Positions 36,387 to 48,539 are shown, counted from the first letter of the stretch. The stretch is 64,000 nt of DNA from Hypericum androsaemum (GCA_963995505.1 OZ023183.1:15000671-15064670), one strand, 5' to 3'. The notes: a model not told the origin generated them from the letters alone. Made by a program: numbers and translations.

Positions 36387-37338
36387 TATATAAAAAAGAA
36401 ACATTCAATCATAAATTAGAATAGAATATGATTCTTACTAACAAGATACTAACAAGATTGACATTTGTCTTCCTGTACATACTAATTGTCTTGTATAACT
36501 ATCTTGAGTTCGAAAAATTTGGCAGTTGACAAAAAGAATAAGAGAGAATGTACAATTTACTAACTAAATTGATAATTATTTTCAAGTGTATTATTGGTTT
36601 AAATCCTCGTAATATTTGATAACCGTCTTAAAAAGATTTGATCGTTAAGAAAAGGAGAGAATATAATATGATTTTTACTAGCTAGGTAATAACTTATCAT
36701 AGGTTTACCAACAAGCACTTAATCAACTGGTGAGTGAGTTGTTCAAACTTAACCAAGGTCTCAGGTTGGAGTCCTTGGAAATCCAACAGTGTTAGATATT
36801 TGTTGGGACTTGGAAGAGTTTTGTCAAGGTCCTACCCGGCTCGAATTTGTATTATTCGACTCAGTGGACCAGATACCAAATAATTCTAGAAAAAAAGTGT
36901 ATCATAGCGATGTTTGGTAACTAACTTCATTTATTTTCTTGTCTTTATAGAAGTACTTTAAGTACCCGCATTATGTGATAAATTTTTTAAAATATTCGAC
37001 CTTTGATGAAAAGAACAAAAACTAGATATATTTTTTTTAAATAAGTGAAAGTATATTGCTTCTCAAAACACTTTAAAGAAATTTACAACCAGATACTTAC
37101 ATTGTCAGTAAAATCAGATAAATACCTATCAAAGTAGTACCTACTAGATAAACACTATCTAACTCCCTAAAAAAAGCAAGCAGAATACCACATCACGCAC
37201 AACTTGGTTCAAAAGTCGCCAAAGCTTTCCACCAAAAAAAAAGTCGCCAAAGCAAGCAACACCACAAGGACAAAACAGAAGATAAAAAATTCAAGGAGGA
37301 TCAAAGGTCCAAAATAGTTTTAGACCGTGACGAAGATC
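36387..37338. other. Gap between FBD relic and copia fragment
   Basis: AT-rich. A SINE-like segment near 36715-36790 has TCAACTGGTGAGTG (A-box-like) and GGTTGGAGTCC (B-box-like). No gene seen. Confidence 0.4.
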
Positions 37339-40121
37339 TGATGGGGCACAATCAAAACCTGGACCGAAAAGGCGAAGGGATGCGAAGCAGCAATAGGCGC
37401 CCCGTCAGGTCCACAGGCAGGCCTGAGATGCCTCTTCGGAGAGGCTGGAGCCCCTTCGGAGTTGCCAGGCAGCTCTTCAAAAATACCTGCCTCTATTACC
37501 TATAAATAAGCTTCTCCCCCTCATTTGTACTCACCCGAACACTTATTGCATAAGCATTCATTAGCAATAGTCATTCTCTCTCTCTCTCAAGAAAATTCTG
37601 AGTATCCAACGGTTCGCCGAAGCTTCGAGAATTATTGTGCTATGATCTTGGAAGCAACTAGTCATTGTATCTTGGAGACGATTGCCGTAGCCCGTAAGTA
37701 CTGAATACGAGACAATCTCGTCTTATGGAGAAAGAGTCAAACTGTTGCCTCGACTAAGATCCTAATCAAGTACACCACCTCCGACAAATAATAATCATAA
37801 GACGAGATCTGTGTACTTGAAGATGGCATCATCAAGCTCTGCACCGACGGTCCCAAAAACTGTCTATGCCGAAAGGCCGGCCAAGTTCAATAGCACCAAG
37901 TTGAAGAGCTGGCAACAGAAGATGCTGTTCTACCTGACAATGCTCAACCTGGTCTGATTCTTGAAGGAAGAGGCTCCGAAGGTGGCGTAAAATGAGGCTA
38001 ATTAATAGAAGATCAACGCCATGGATGCATGGAGTCACAACGACTTCCTGTGTCATAACTATATCCTGAATGGATTAGATGATACCCTTTACAATGTCTA
38101 TGCAGGTGCCAAGATAGCGAAAAAATTGTGAGATTTTTTGGAGAAGAAATACAAGACGGAGGATGTCGGGATGAAGAAATTCATCGTCGGAAGATTTCTC
38201 GACTTCCAGATGGTAGATTCCAAGAAGGTCATAGACCAAGTTCAAGAGCTGTAGCTGATTCTACATGAGATTCACGCCAAAGACATGCAACTCAGTGAGT
38301 CCTTCCAAGTGGCTGCACTAATTGAGAAGCTATCCCCCTGTGGAAGGATTTCAAGAACTACCTCAAGCATAAAAGGAAGGACATGGGGCTGGAAGACCTG
38401 ATCGTGAGACTGAGGATCGAGGAAGACAAACGAAAGTCCAAAGTCAAGACCAGCAGGACCAACTCTGAGACTAAGGTACATCTCGCTGAAGGAGGTACTG
38501 GTAAGAAGAGAAAGAAGCCCGAAAATAAGCAGGAGAAGCAAGAGCCAAAGCAAAAAAAGGCTAAGAAGATCAAGGGCAATTGCTACAACTGCGACAAGCT
38601 TGGTCACATGGCAAAAGATTGTCACCTGTCAAAGAGGAACGATCGTGAGAAGGCTAATCTGTCTGAAGACCTGTCTGAGCTAGACTTATTCGCCATGGTG
38701 TTTGAAGCCAATCTGGTGGATAACCCAAGATAGTAGTTCATTGATACATCTGCTCAGATAAGGAGATGTTCTTGACCTATACCCCGATCAACAGACGAAA
38801 GTTATTTATGGGTAACTCTGTAACTTTCCCCGTGGTTGGAGGCAAGGTAGTACTGAAGCTGACCTCCGGAAAAGAGCTGACCCTCAAGGATGTGTTGCAT
38901 GTCCCAAACATTCGCAAGAATCTAGTATCCGACTCCCTGTTAAGCAAAGCCAAGTTGAAACTAGTTTTTGAGGCTGATAGATTTATATTAACTAAGGCTG
39001 GTACCTTTGTAGGAAAGGGTTACCTCGAGAGGGGGTTACCTCGAGAGGGGGTTCTTCAAGATGAATGTAATAACTATCAAATGCGCCTTTGAGGGCCCTA
39101 ATAAAGTTGTTAATTCTTCTTACTTGGCTGAGTGTTCTAACTTATGGCATGATAGATTATGACACGCAAATTTGAGCTCACTAAGAAAGTTAGTAAGTTC
39201 AAATTTATTGCCTAAAATAGAGTTTGATCCAAACAATAAATGTGAAGTATGTATGGAGGCAAAAATGACCAAGCATCTTTCATTCAGTGGAAAGAAGTAC
39301 TACACCTTTAGAGTTAATTCATACTGACATCTGCGATATGAAACACGTGCAAACTAGAGGTAGAAAAAAGTATTTCATCACATTTATTGATGATTGCACA
39401 AGGTACTGCTATGTACATCTCTTAAAAGAAAAAGACGAAGCTCTAGAAGCTTTCAAGAATTATAAGAATGAGGTTGAAAATCAACTTAGCACTAAAATCA
39501 AGATGATTCGAAGTGACAGAGGGGGAGAATATGTAGCTCCGTTTGAGGAATTCTGCCAACAAAATGGCATTATTCATCATACGATTGCACTATACTCACC
39601 TCAATCAAATGACGTAGCTGAATGCAAGAATCGAACTCTCAAGGAGATGATGAATGCTATGTTGATTAGCTCGGGCTTATCCCAGAACATGTGGGGAGAA
39701 GCTGTACTCTCAGCTAACCACATTCTAAATAAATTGTCACACAAGAAAATGGACAAAATCTCATATGAACTATGGAAAGGGACAAAGCCTTCCTACGGTT
39801 ACCTTAAAGTGTGAGAGTGCCTAACTAATGTAGAAATACCTCCACCTAAAAGGGTGAGAATAGGACCCAAGACTGTTGACGGCATTTTTATCAGATATGC
39901 CTACAACAGTAGCGCATACCAATTTCTAGTGCACAAGTCTCAGAACCCTGAAATCAACGAGGGAATGGTCATGGAATCAATGAATGCAACATTCTTTGAG
40001 AATATCTTTCCAGACAAGGAGAGGAAAGACCCAAGCTCTAATAAAAGAGCTTATGAAGCTACTGAAGGTTCTCATCAAGTTATTGAGAAATCTAGACGCA
40101 GCAAAAGGGCCAGAACGACAG
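37339..40121 (+). mobile_element. Truncated copia retrotransposon (5' part to end of integrase)
   Basis: The 5' LTR probably lies within about 37339-37788, with a TATAAATAAG box near 37501 and a CT run; its exact start is uncertain. Coding remnants from 37823 cover gag, protease scar, pre-integrase and integrase. Similarity stops at about 40118, just after RRSKRARTT, where reverse transcriptase should follow; the inverted-repeat structure begins there. No 3' LTR was found. Confidence 0.8.
37823..40121 (+). pseudogene. Copia gag-pol remnant (gag, integrase)
   Basis: Gag starts at ATG 37823 (MASSSSAPTV) and contains FNSTKLKSWQQKMLFYL. It is broken by TGA at about 37956, several TAAs near 37987-38007, TAG near 38253 and a frameshift near 38335. 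The CCHC knuckle is intact (CYNCDKLGHMAKDC, about 38581-38622). The protease active site reads FIDTSAQ in a broken frame near 38740. A pre-integrase segment follows, then the integrase core 39287-39814 with [26 protein letters not shown] and [10 protein letters not shown] (Asp, Asp, Glu present). Its conserved NGIAER-like segment reads NDVAEC. A TGA (39812-39814) replaces the usual Trp of VWGC, and a C-terminal piece (GPKTVDGIFI) follows. Confidence 0.85.
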
Positions 40122-41656
40122 AATTGGAAAAACAACTGGCATAATTTCCATCTAGCTTTTTCAATAGTTTGATGTTCTCATTTTCAAACAATAAAAATAA
40201 TTTTGTTTCCATTGTGTCATGTTTTGGTAATATTGATGAAATTAATTTGTTATCAAAATTAGGGAATAAAGTTATTGTAAATTAGATTAAGTTAATGAAA
40301 CACATATTTAACTAGCATATATAATAAGATTTACTAATTATTTCGAAACCTGGGATCGGATGGTTAGTTGAACATCATCTCGAAGGCCATCTACTCATGT
40401 TATTTAATGTCCATTAGTAGGGGTGTGCAAATGGTAATCAAAATTTATAAATTCAACAAATTTTTTGATACGATTTAATTTGGAGGGAGATTTTTTTTAT
40501 AATTCTGTAAATATTGGTATTTTGTATAATTTTGTTAAATGCATGTATTTTATCAAAATCTCAAATAAATAAAATAACTAAAATGTGATTTACCTAACTA
40601 AGTATATAAGGGCGAAAAACGGAAAACCTACTTTGCTTTGCACCCCCACAACCCCAGACACAAACACTTTCATGTTTCTCCGCTCTACGTCCTCCTCTCT
40701 AAAATTCTCTGGAGACCCGAGGCTCGACCCACAATCACGCACCGCATGCCGTCACAGAAAGGTAAGTTCTTGCTTCTTTATCTTGTATTGATAGATTAAT
40801 GATGGATTATGATTTCTGCCAACAATTTCAGTACATTTGGTAAAATCTTAATTTACCAAATTATGTTCGGGATAAAGATTGGTAGAGCTTTTTTAAGATT
40901 TTATGGTAATTGGTATATTCGAATATACTAATTACCAAAAAATCTAAAAAATTCTTTATCGATTTTGATCCCGAACATAATTCGGTAAATTTAATATTTT
41001 ACCAAATTTAGTGAAATTATTGGTAAAATTCATAATTCATCATTAATCCATCCATACAAGACAAAGAAGCAAAACCTTACCTTCCAGCGACGGCATGTGG
41101 TGTGTTGTTGTCGGTCCGGCCTGAGGTCTTCAGAGAATTTTGGAGAGGAGAACGTGGAGCGGAGAAACTGGGAAGGGTTTGTGTCTCGGGACTTGGGGGT
41201 TGGATGCAAGGTCGGTTTTTCGTTTTCTATCCTTATATACTTAGTTAGGCAAATTACATTTTAGTTCTTTTGTTTATTCAGAATTTTGTTAAAATACATG
41301 TATTTAACAAAATTATATCAAATACCAATTTTTGCCAAAATTCTTTTAAAAAATTCTTCCGAACTAAATCTCAATTACCAAATTTTCAATCTCAAACTTT
41401 CGATTGTCGAATTTTTTTCGAATTTATGAATTTGGATTACCATTTCCACAACCTTGCTCACGGACACAAAATAACACAAGTAGATGGCCTTCAAAATGAA
41501 TATCCAATTTACAATAACTTTATTCGCTAATTTTGGTAACACATTCATTTCATCAATATTACCAAAACATGTCACAAGGAGAATAAAATCATTTTTACTG
41601 TTTAAAAATGAGAATATTCAACTTTTTAAACGCATATAAGAGCTAGATAGAAAATA

Positions 41657-42978
41657 GGGCAAATTACCCTCACATCCCTGAAGTTTGGTCACCCTCCCCC
41701 TAAGGTCCCTGACTTTTGGAAAATGATTGTCCCGTCCCTAAGTTTTGATGATAATAGACTCTCGGGTCCCTGGCTAACGTCATCGACTCTTTTTTTCATT
41801 TTTGGTCATAGAAATGACCAAAATACCCTTAAACAAAAATAAAAAATTCTCCTTCTTCAATCTTTGACCAAGAAACACCACCAACCAAAAAATAAGATCA
41901 AACTAACCAACACCAAGAACACAACCAAGAACATCAAGAAAAAAGGGAGGCCGAGGCTTGGTTCTGGAGAGAGAAACTCGTGGGGACAGGTTCTAGAGAG
42001 AGAGAGACGACGGAGATGGTGCAAATCGTGAAGGGGAAGAAGAAAGGGAGGCCGTCGAAGGCGGATCTAGCGACGAGGGCGACCGTTCTTGCTCCGGCGT
42101 CGGCGAAGGACTGCGAGAGGCGGCGGAGCTCGCGGCGGCAAAATGTGAGGTACGACAGCTTTGTGGACTACGACGATTACCTCGACGAGTACGAGGACTT
42201 GCTCGAATAAGAACGGGGCGTAGGAGAGGACGAGGGGATCGAAGACGAAGAGGAGGAGCGTGGGAAGGAGAAGAAGCTGAGGCTGGTCCTGAACCTCCAC
42301 GTGGAGAAGCGGGGGAGAGGGAGGAAGTGCAGGCGTCGGTCCTCGGTAGCGCGTGTGTTGGACGGGGACGAGGAAAGGGAGGAGAAACCGTTGACGAAGA
42401 AGAGGAGAGTCAACGAGATCGAGGAAGAAGAACAAGAGTATCAGAGGCTTGATTTTGAACCAGTACCGGTGGTTAGTATTCTCCATCGATGGCTCTCTCG
42501 ATTCTCCAATGGGGGCCTTTTGTGTGGTGGATTTGGAGGATGGGTCTAGGGTTCTATCGGATTGGGAATTTTTGGATTTTGGCAAAGCTAGGGTTTTGAT
42601 GATTATAAAATTGGGGGAAGTTGTGTTTCTGAATAGCAGGAGAGTCGTAGAGATTGTTGATTTTTTGGTCATGAGTATTTTTTTTCTTGATGTTCTTGGT
42701 TGTGTTCTTGGTGTTGGTTAGTTTGATCTTATTTTTTGGTTGGTTTTTGGTTGGTGGTGTTTCTTGGTCAAAGATTGAAGAAGGAGAATTTTTTATTTTT
42801 TGTTTAAGGGTATTTTGGTCATTTCCATGACCAAAAATGAAAAAAGAGTCGATGACGTCAGCCAGGAACCCGAGAGTCTATTATCATCAAAACTTAGGGA
42901 CGGGACAATCATTTTCCAAAAGTCAGGGACCCTAGGGGGAGGGTGACCAAACCTCAGAGATGTGAGGGTAATTTGCCC
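41657..42978 (+). mobile_element. Pack-MULE with captured bromodomain-gene exon
   Basis: Terminal inverted repeats of about 290-300 bp (41657-41948 and about 42676-42978) start GGGCAAATTACCCTCACATC, matched by the complement at the right end. An exact 9-bp duplication TAGAAAATA flanks it (41648-41656 and 42979-42987). GGG...AATT termini, long inverted repeats and a 9-bp duplication identify a Mutator-like element. No transposase is present. The interior is GC-rich coding sequence of different origin (see 42016-42549), which makes it a Pack-MULE. It lies inside the right arm of the 40122-43007 inverted repeat. Confidence 0.9.
42016..42549 (+). pseudogene. Captured N-terminal exon of a bromodomain-type gene
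   Basis: From ATG 42016 the frame reads MVQIVKGKKKGRPSKADLAT, then RRSSRRQNVRY, YDDYLDEYEDLLE, an in-frame TAA at 42208-42210, and in the same frame EKKLRLVLNL and KPLTKKRRVNEIEEEEQEY. From memory this order (GRPSKADL, RRS.RR.NVRY, DYDDYLDE, EKKL.LVL.L, a KKRR patch) matches the N-terminus of plant bromodomain proteins of the Arabidopsis At1g20670/At1g76380 type. The bromodomain itself is not present; after about 42440 the sequence turns non-homologous and then into the right inverted repeat. One nonsense codon splits it, so any transcript would give a short protein of 64 aa from this ATG. Confidence 0.7.
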
Positions 42979-43007
42979 TAGAAAATATGCTAGTTGTGCT
43001 TCCAATT

Positions 43008-43570
43008 AAAGACTTGTAACACATGACTAAAATAAAGTAATTAGTTATAACATCAACTTTATTTGGTTCAAAAACTTTTTCATACAATCATAATAAAAGA
43101 AAAGGAGAAAAAAAATTAATAATAGAAATTGCAACTAATCTCACATATACATTGAGAAACTATGATCTGATTATTCAAAAAAGAAAGATATATCTCCTTT
43201 TATGGTAATGAAAAAACAGAAACGTATCTTGCATGATGTCATTTTGGAGTTAAAAGAAGTAATATGATACTTAATCGGGAGAAAAAATAAAATCAAATAA
43301 AAATATATTTAAGGAAATGTTTAGATAGCTCAAAACAAATCAGAAACATTAAAGTACAATTAAAATCTCTCGAATAGGAAGTCTGTACGTTTTCAGCTTT
43401 TAAACGAATAAAAATTCATTTTTAGCCGCATATAAACCAAAAATTACTTTGTTTATATTCGAATCAACAACAAAAAAATTGATAAGCTAAACTTTCGATA
43501 AATTATACTTATTTTTTTTGAAATTCCATTCTAAATTTGGACTAAAAGCAATACCCTTAAACATTGAAGT
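43008..43570. other. AT-rich gap
   Basis: A-rich sequence without gene or clear repeat. Confidence 0.5.
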
Positions 43571-44030
43571 TCCACATGATATATATATTTTTTGGTGGAA
43601 TGGGAGGGGCAAACCGTCCCTATATATAAGCGAAATGGTCAGATACAACCTACTCAGTGTAGGATTCCCTCTCGACCTCTTGTGAGGTTGTGACTGCCGA
43701 CCTCGTCAAAATCCTCTCACGAGAAAACCCGGTGGGAAAAACCTGTGAGAGGGAAAGAGTACCTCGGGAGGAAGAATCCCCCTTGACGTTTGGAGTGTCG
43801 CAAAACTTGGCCCTACACTGTCAATATCTAAAAAGTCCCCGGGGGAAGAAACCCCCCTAGCCAAGCGCGTACATCGAAGTAGGCTAATACCTCACAAATC
43901 ATCAATGTAGACCTCAAGACAGAAAGTTAAAGGGACATCAAAAATAAAAAAATCTAAGAAAATCTCTGGAGCATACTTGGAGAGCGCGTCCACCATGATA
44001 TCTACCATCTGTAAATTAAAGTTATGTTTT
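43571..44030 (-). mobile_element. LINE 3'-end fragment (minus strand)
   Basis: On the minus strand about 44030-43900 encodes MVDIMVDALSKYAPEIFLDF, like the RNase-H tail of plant L1-type LINEs. A GC-rich 3' region follows and ends in an A-rich tail (plus-strand ATATTTTTT at about 43585). No intact frame. Confidence 0.45.
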
Positions 44031-44262
44031 TTGGAATTCCATTCTAAACAGACATGTGACCTCATTTGGGCTTTTCAAGCTGGCTCTACGCATTAATCTA
44101 AGCTTGTGTCAATCTGTGTGTAAATCAGTAAAAGGAGCACTCTACTCTTAACCACTATGCTTAGTTGAGAAATGCATGAGATTGAATACTAATGTTCAAC
44201 AAAAATTTCGGTACTTAGGATGTAATTTTTTGTCTAGTTGATTAGTGGAACTCAAGATACAG

Positions 44263-44460
44263 CAACATAAATGCTTCGGTATGAGAAATCAATTAGACTT
44301 GATCGTTCTCGGTACAACTATTTGCGCATAGAAGGGCATTGTTGGATCATCAAATCTAAGTCAACATAAATGCTTCGGTATGAGAAATCAATTAGACTTG
44401 ATCGTTCTCGGTACAACTATTTGCGCATAGAAGGGCATTGTTGGATCATCAAATCTAAGT
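44263..44460. repeat. Exact 99-bp tandem duplication
   Basis: 44263-44361 and 44362-44460 are identical base for base (CAACATAAATGCTTCGG to CATCAAATCTAAGT). It lies 86 bp beyond the FBPase stop codon, so it is probably in or next to the 3' UTR. Identity implies a very recent event or an assembly artefact. Confidence 0.95.
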
Positions 44461-44545
44461 CAAGTACATTCGAGCTCGTTGCTAAATGTAATTAAAATGT
44501 GATTAGATATAGGGCCAAGTACCCAGACATGAACCGTGAAGACAT

Positions 44546-47500
44546 TTATTCATTCTCCTCAGCAGCATAAAGAGCTTTGATTTCCTCAACGTCATCGTAG
44601 CTTCCGAGGAATATCGGTGATCGCTCATGTATCGCCTTCGGAACCAAATCAAGTGCCTGGAAGATAATTGAAAAGTTACTAGACTAAATATGAAGGCTTT
44701 CATCTATTTTCTTTAATGTTATCGAAGACATCTAAATGCAGCATGCACAAATGCTCTAGGTAGAAATCACTTTTCATCTAAATCATTTTTAGCAAAACAT
44801 AGGGAAACAAACTTTATCCGAATGTTTGGAGATGGTAGATATCATGTGGAAGAAGAACATCACAAGATGTTCGTGTTTAAGGGTATTGCCACATGCTTTT
44901 GGTCCAAATTTAGAATGGAATTCCAAAACTTGAAAAGCTTCTGTCAGCGGGATAACATCCTTAAAATGCAAATTTTCCATCACAGGTTAGCGGTTCTGCT
45001 CAATTTAAAGTTCGAGGATGGAGTTAATACCCGCTGCTTCCCCGTGAATGATTGGCCTCCTGCTTGTTCCATTAAAAATGACATGGGGAAAACTTCATAA
45101 AGGACACTGCAAGTGCAGAAGATACCAGAGCTTGTTAAAAGCTAATATAGAAAAACGAGCAAATGGACATGGAATGATGCAGCATCATTCTGTTCCACAC
45201 AGTATTGTACAACATGGAATTGTTTTTTACCGAAGCTTTCCGTTGGGGCTCTTCTTATCAGCAGGGTACAAGAATATGCCTCCATAAAGTAATGTCCGGT
45301 GCACATCCGCTACCATACTATTCATCAAATGAGGTGCTATTAGGATATGTAATACTGAACCAGGATTAACATCAAATGGGACTGTTTATAACACCACAAT
45401 ATATGCATTTGCTGACTTTTGCACGTCTTTTTTGTATATTACTGCAGGAGATCCATGTAAAGCCAAATGAAGGAACTATTATTGTACATACGACAGCTTA
45501 AAGCTCAAGTCAACGACTGGATGCAGAGAGTAACATGAGAATTTCCCAACTATATTGATGGACTAGTGAAAGTGAAACAGAGCCGAGCAAAAGATAATTA
45601 TGAAGTATCTCTGCTGCTAGATAAATTTAAGTCATCCAGGGACAAAATATTTTTTTCCATCTTCTGATTACAGATGAAGCGTACCTTCCAATGTATCGTA
45701 AGGACTTCGGTGAGGAACCATCCTTGGGAAACTTGCATTTCTCCACATACCTGAAGTTGTACATCATAATACATCAGGTAGCTAAAAAAAGTTGAAGCCT
45801 AGGAGAAACAGCTGAAGACTTACTTGGCTGTTGGATTATCCCAGTTCTTAGCATTTCCTTCATTTACAGAATATATCTTTCCTTTCTTGGGAATCTGTTC
45901 AGAGATGTCAAGCACTAATATAAGCACACCATAGTAATTGACGAGAATATGAACAATTAGCCATCGATTATCGGTGTAATCAGTGAATTGTGCATTTTTC
46001 CACTAATATCTATATGAAAAATGCATTAATGGGTAATATATGTGAAAATTTAACTAGTGCACCCACAACCCAAACTTTTTGGCTTCACCACTGCTGGTAA
46101 GTCGAAACTGGAAGTTGTAGTATAGGATGTGAAGAATAGCATTCTTCAACTAACTTAAAACTTCATATGTTTAGGAGAAGAGAATAAGAACCAAAAAATT
46201 TAGGCTACTCTATATACCGTGGTTGGAATTTCCTGATCCAATAATTCAAGTTCGTACCTTAATATCAGGGTGGGTAAGTATGAACTCTCCAAGCGAAGGA
46301 TCAAGAGTGAAACCATTAACACCACTTCCAGTGCTCACAACAAACTGCAGAGTTAAATGCTGTCATTAGCTCACAACAAAGAAAGTATAGGCAATAGCGA
46401 GCTCAGCCGTTTCCATTTTCCTTAAGACTTATGTTTACACTATTCAATTAGGAATTACTTGGTTCCTTTTTTCTTCTAAGCTTCCATATTAAGGTGAATT
46501 CTGCTGATCAGGGACTGTCTATCCAGCATGTATCTTCTTATGGAGTTGCACACAGCCAATATACATCGTCTTCCTAGTGATGCTTTTGATGATTGAATAA
46601 CAAAATAAGGAGAATTAAGCGAATGCAAGTACAGTGTTAAGTACCGTGCAGGAACTTCCATACATACAGTAACCAGCTGCCACCATATGTTTCCCGGGTT
46701 GCAACACATCCTCAAGGGTTGGATTCTCAACATCTTTGATCATGTAAATCCCAAAAATCTGATTCAGAAACTATATTAGGTTATCACACGGATATAAGAA
46801 ATGAAATGATAGATGTCCACCGATACATCAGGTTATTGCATCATAAGAAAAAAGAGGAGACATACAGTTCCAATAGAAACACCACAGTCGATGTTGGAGG
46901 AACCATCCAATGGATCGAAAACAACACAATACCTGGTTATGCGACAAGTTTTCAACAATTTTGCATTAGAGTTCTTCTCCAACATCAAAACAGTCAAGAA
47001 AAGGACTAGTGAAGAAGACCACCAGTACTGACTTTCCCCTCAAGGCCGGAGCAACGAATGTTGCTTCTTCGTCTTCTTCCGAGACTAGAATGCACTATCA
47101 CACAATACAAGACAACAATGGTTAGAGAGGAAAAATTATAACACGTCGATTCTGCACAAAAAGTTTCAGTGGCAAATGTCACTCACAGTTCTGCCGCTGC
47201 TAACTAAAGCCTTGATGAAAACATCATTAGACAGCACATCGAGTTTCTTCTGCTCCTCGCCCTTTGTTCAAGAAGAAAACAGAAGCGCGAAAGAAGCATA
47301 TTTTGTTGAATTTGGTACATTTGGATAACAACAGAAAAAAGTTCTCACTATTGAGAAAATCGCTACTCAGCGACTTGCCTGAATATTGGTCTCCCCAGCA
47401 AGTCCAATCAGTTTGGCAAGCCCCGCCTACACAAGTTGGAAAGTTGGAGATAAATTTCCAAGTGAGAATCACAAAACAGAATTAGCCACAATTCGGAGGG

Positions 47501-48362
47501 CTGGTCACTATAGCATATTTAGAGGGCGGATCTCAGACGATATGCTTTTCCCTGTCGGGCCAACACTAAAATGCTCAACCGCAGATCGAAAATCCGGATC
47601 CAATTCACTGTCTGTCGGAAGATCTTCCACAAGATCATTATCACCTCGATTCACTATTGATTAAACTACAAAAAACGTTGTTCGTCCTTCCCCTTTTTTC
47701 CCTGACATAGTTTAGAAAATCTGGACATATCAATAACACAAGATTCCGGTGGCGTTTCGATTCCGAAATCTTCCATCCAGCAGCAAAGAAAACGCAACAG
47801 GTCGATTAAAACAGCAGTCGTACTCTCGATCAGTAACCAATTACTACGACAATGACTAACCAGCTGCTATCCCACTCTTGCCATACGTTGCAAGATCAAA
47901 CAGAAACACAAAGAACTCAAACAAAAATGTCACGAAAACCTCAAGGAAAGGGAAAAGGAAAAACAACAAACGCCTTCCTTGCAAATAATATAAAAATCTA
48001 AAAAAAATAAAATATATAGACAATGTCAACTGGTAAACTATTTTCAACAATCAGAAGTCCGATCACTAGCATTCCAATCGCTGGAATAAAAAAAAAATTC
48101 TGATCGGAGAACTATTTAATTGAGACAGAAAATAAACCTAACGGAATCCAGGTAGAGTGATCAAAATCCACGTGGATTGAGAAAAACAGGGACGAGGAGG
48201 GACCTTGCTAACGGCGGAGCAGACGAACTTGCAACCGAGGACGATGTGGTTGAGGAGGATGCTGAAATCGCCGCGCGACTCCGGGTGCTTCGACTGCTCG
48301 TTCAGCACGTACCTCGTTATCGTCATCAGGTCCGTCATCCGTGCCTCCGACGCCGCGTCCAT
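44546..48362 (-). CDS. cFBP: Cytosolic fructose-1,6-bisphosphatase, twelve exons
   Basis: Hydrolyses fructose-1,6-bisphosphate to fructose-6-phosphate and phosphate in the cytosol, a control step of sucrose synthesis; the family is inhibited by fructose-2,6-bisphosphate. Exons (minus): 48362-48204, 47426-47379, 47261-47187, 47094-47033, 46932-46866, 46758-46645, 46344-46258, 45894-45824, 45750-45685, 45317-45231, 45106-45031, 44656-44546. The sum is 1023 nt, giving 340 aa, the normal length. Metal and substrate motifs are intact: SEEDEE at 99-104, [10 protein letters not shown] at 121-130, [11 protein letters not shown] at 262-272, MEQAGG at 291-296. There is no transit peptide and no regulatory Cys loop, so it is the cytosolic and not the plastid form. 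All introns are GT-AG except intron 2, whose donor is CAG|GCAAGT. The 3' UTR side holds a 99-bp duplication. Confidence 0.97.
47427..48203 (-). other. FBPase intron 1
   Basis: The longest intron of the gene (777 bp), GTCCCT...TGTGTAG. It contains nothing recognisable besides AT-rich sequence; plus-strand open frames here are chance. Confidence 0.85.
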
Positions 48363-48500
48363 CCTCTCTAGAGTTGATCTGTGTTCAAGTCTTACCGAAT
48401 AAAAGACAATATTGAGATAACCGTATTTTCGAGGACGGGGCGGGGAATTGGATTGGATAGATAGTGGGAAATGTGGGCGGGGGAGAAGAGCTCAGTGGGG

Positions 48501-48537
48501 CTTATCTTTTGTGGTTGGAAGGTTCTAGGGACACGTG
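48501..48537 (-). promoter_or_regulatory. I-box and G-box upstream of FBPase
   Basis: GATAAG (complement of CTTATC at 48501-48506) and CACGTG within GACACGTGGA (48532-48537) lie about 140-175 bp upstream of the FBPase ATG. This pair is common in light- and sugar-responsive plant promoters. Motif match only. Confidence 0.45.
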
Positions 48538-48539
48538 GA

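Larger units (their letters stand above)
40122..43007. repeat. Large inverted repeat, about 0.8-kb arms, disrupted by a MULE
   Basis: Left arm 40122-40920. Right arm 40921-41656 continuing after the inserted MULE at 42979-43007. The arms meet without a loop at the 16-bp perfect palindrome GTATATTCGAATATAC (40913-40928). They are homologous throughout but visibly diverged. Each arm, read towards the centre, has TAAGTATATAAGG (TATA-like; left at about 40600), a C-rich leader-like stretch and then a consensus splice donor AAGGTAAGTTC or AAGGTAAGGTT (left about 40760). Matching outer ends are AATTGGAAAAACAAC (40122) and the complement of GTTGTGCTTCCAATT (to 43007). It may be a foldback-type transposon or an inverted duplication of a promoter plus first exon. 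No convincing target duplication seen. Confidence 0.85.

Noticed and set aside
44822..45287. Plus-strand frames of 79-92 codons
   Set aside because: Antisense to FBPase exons 10-11 and introns; the minus-strand exon structure is complete.
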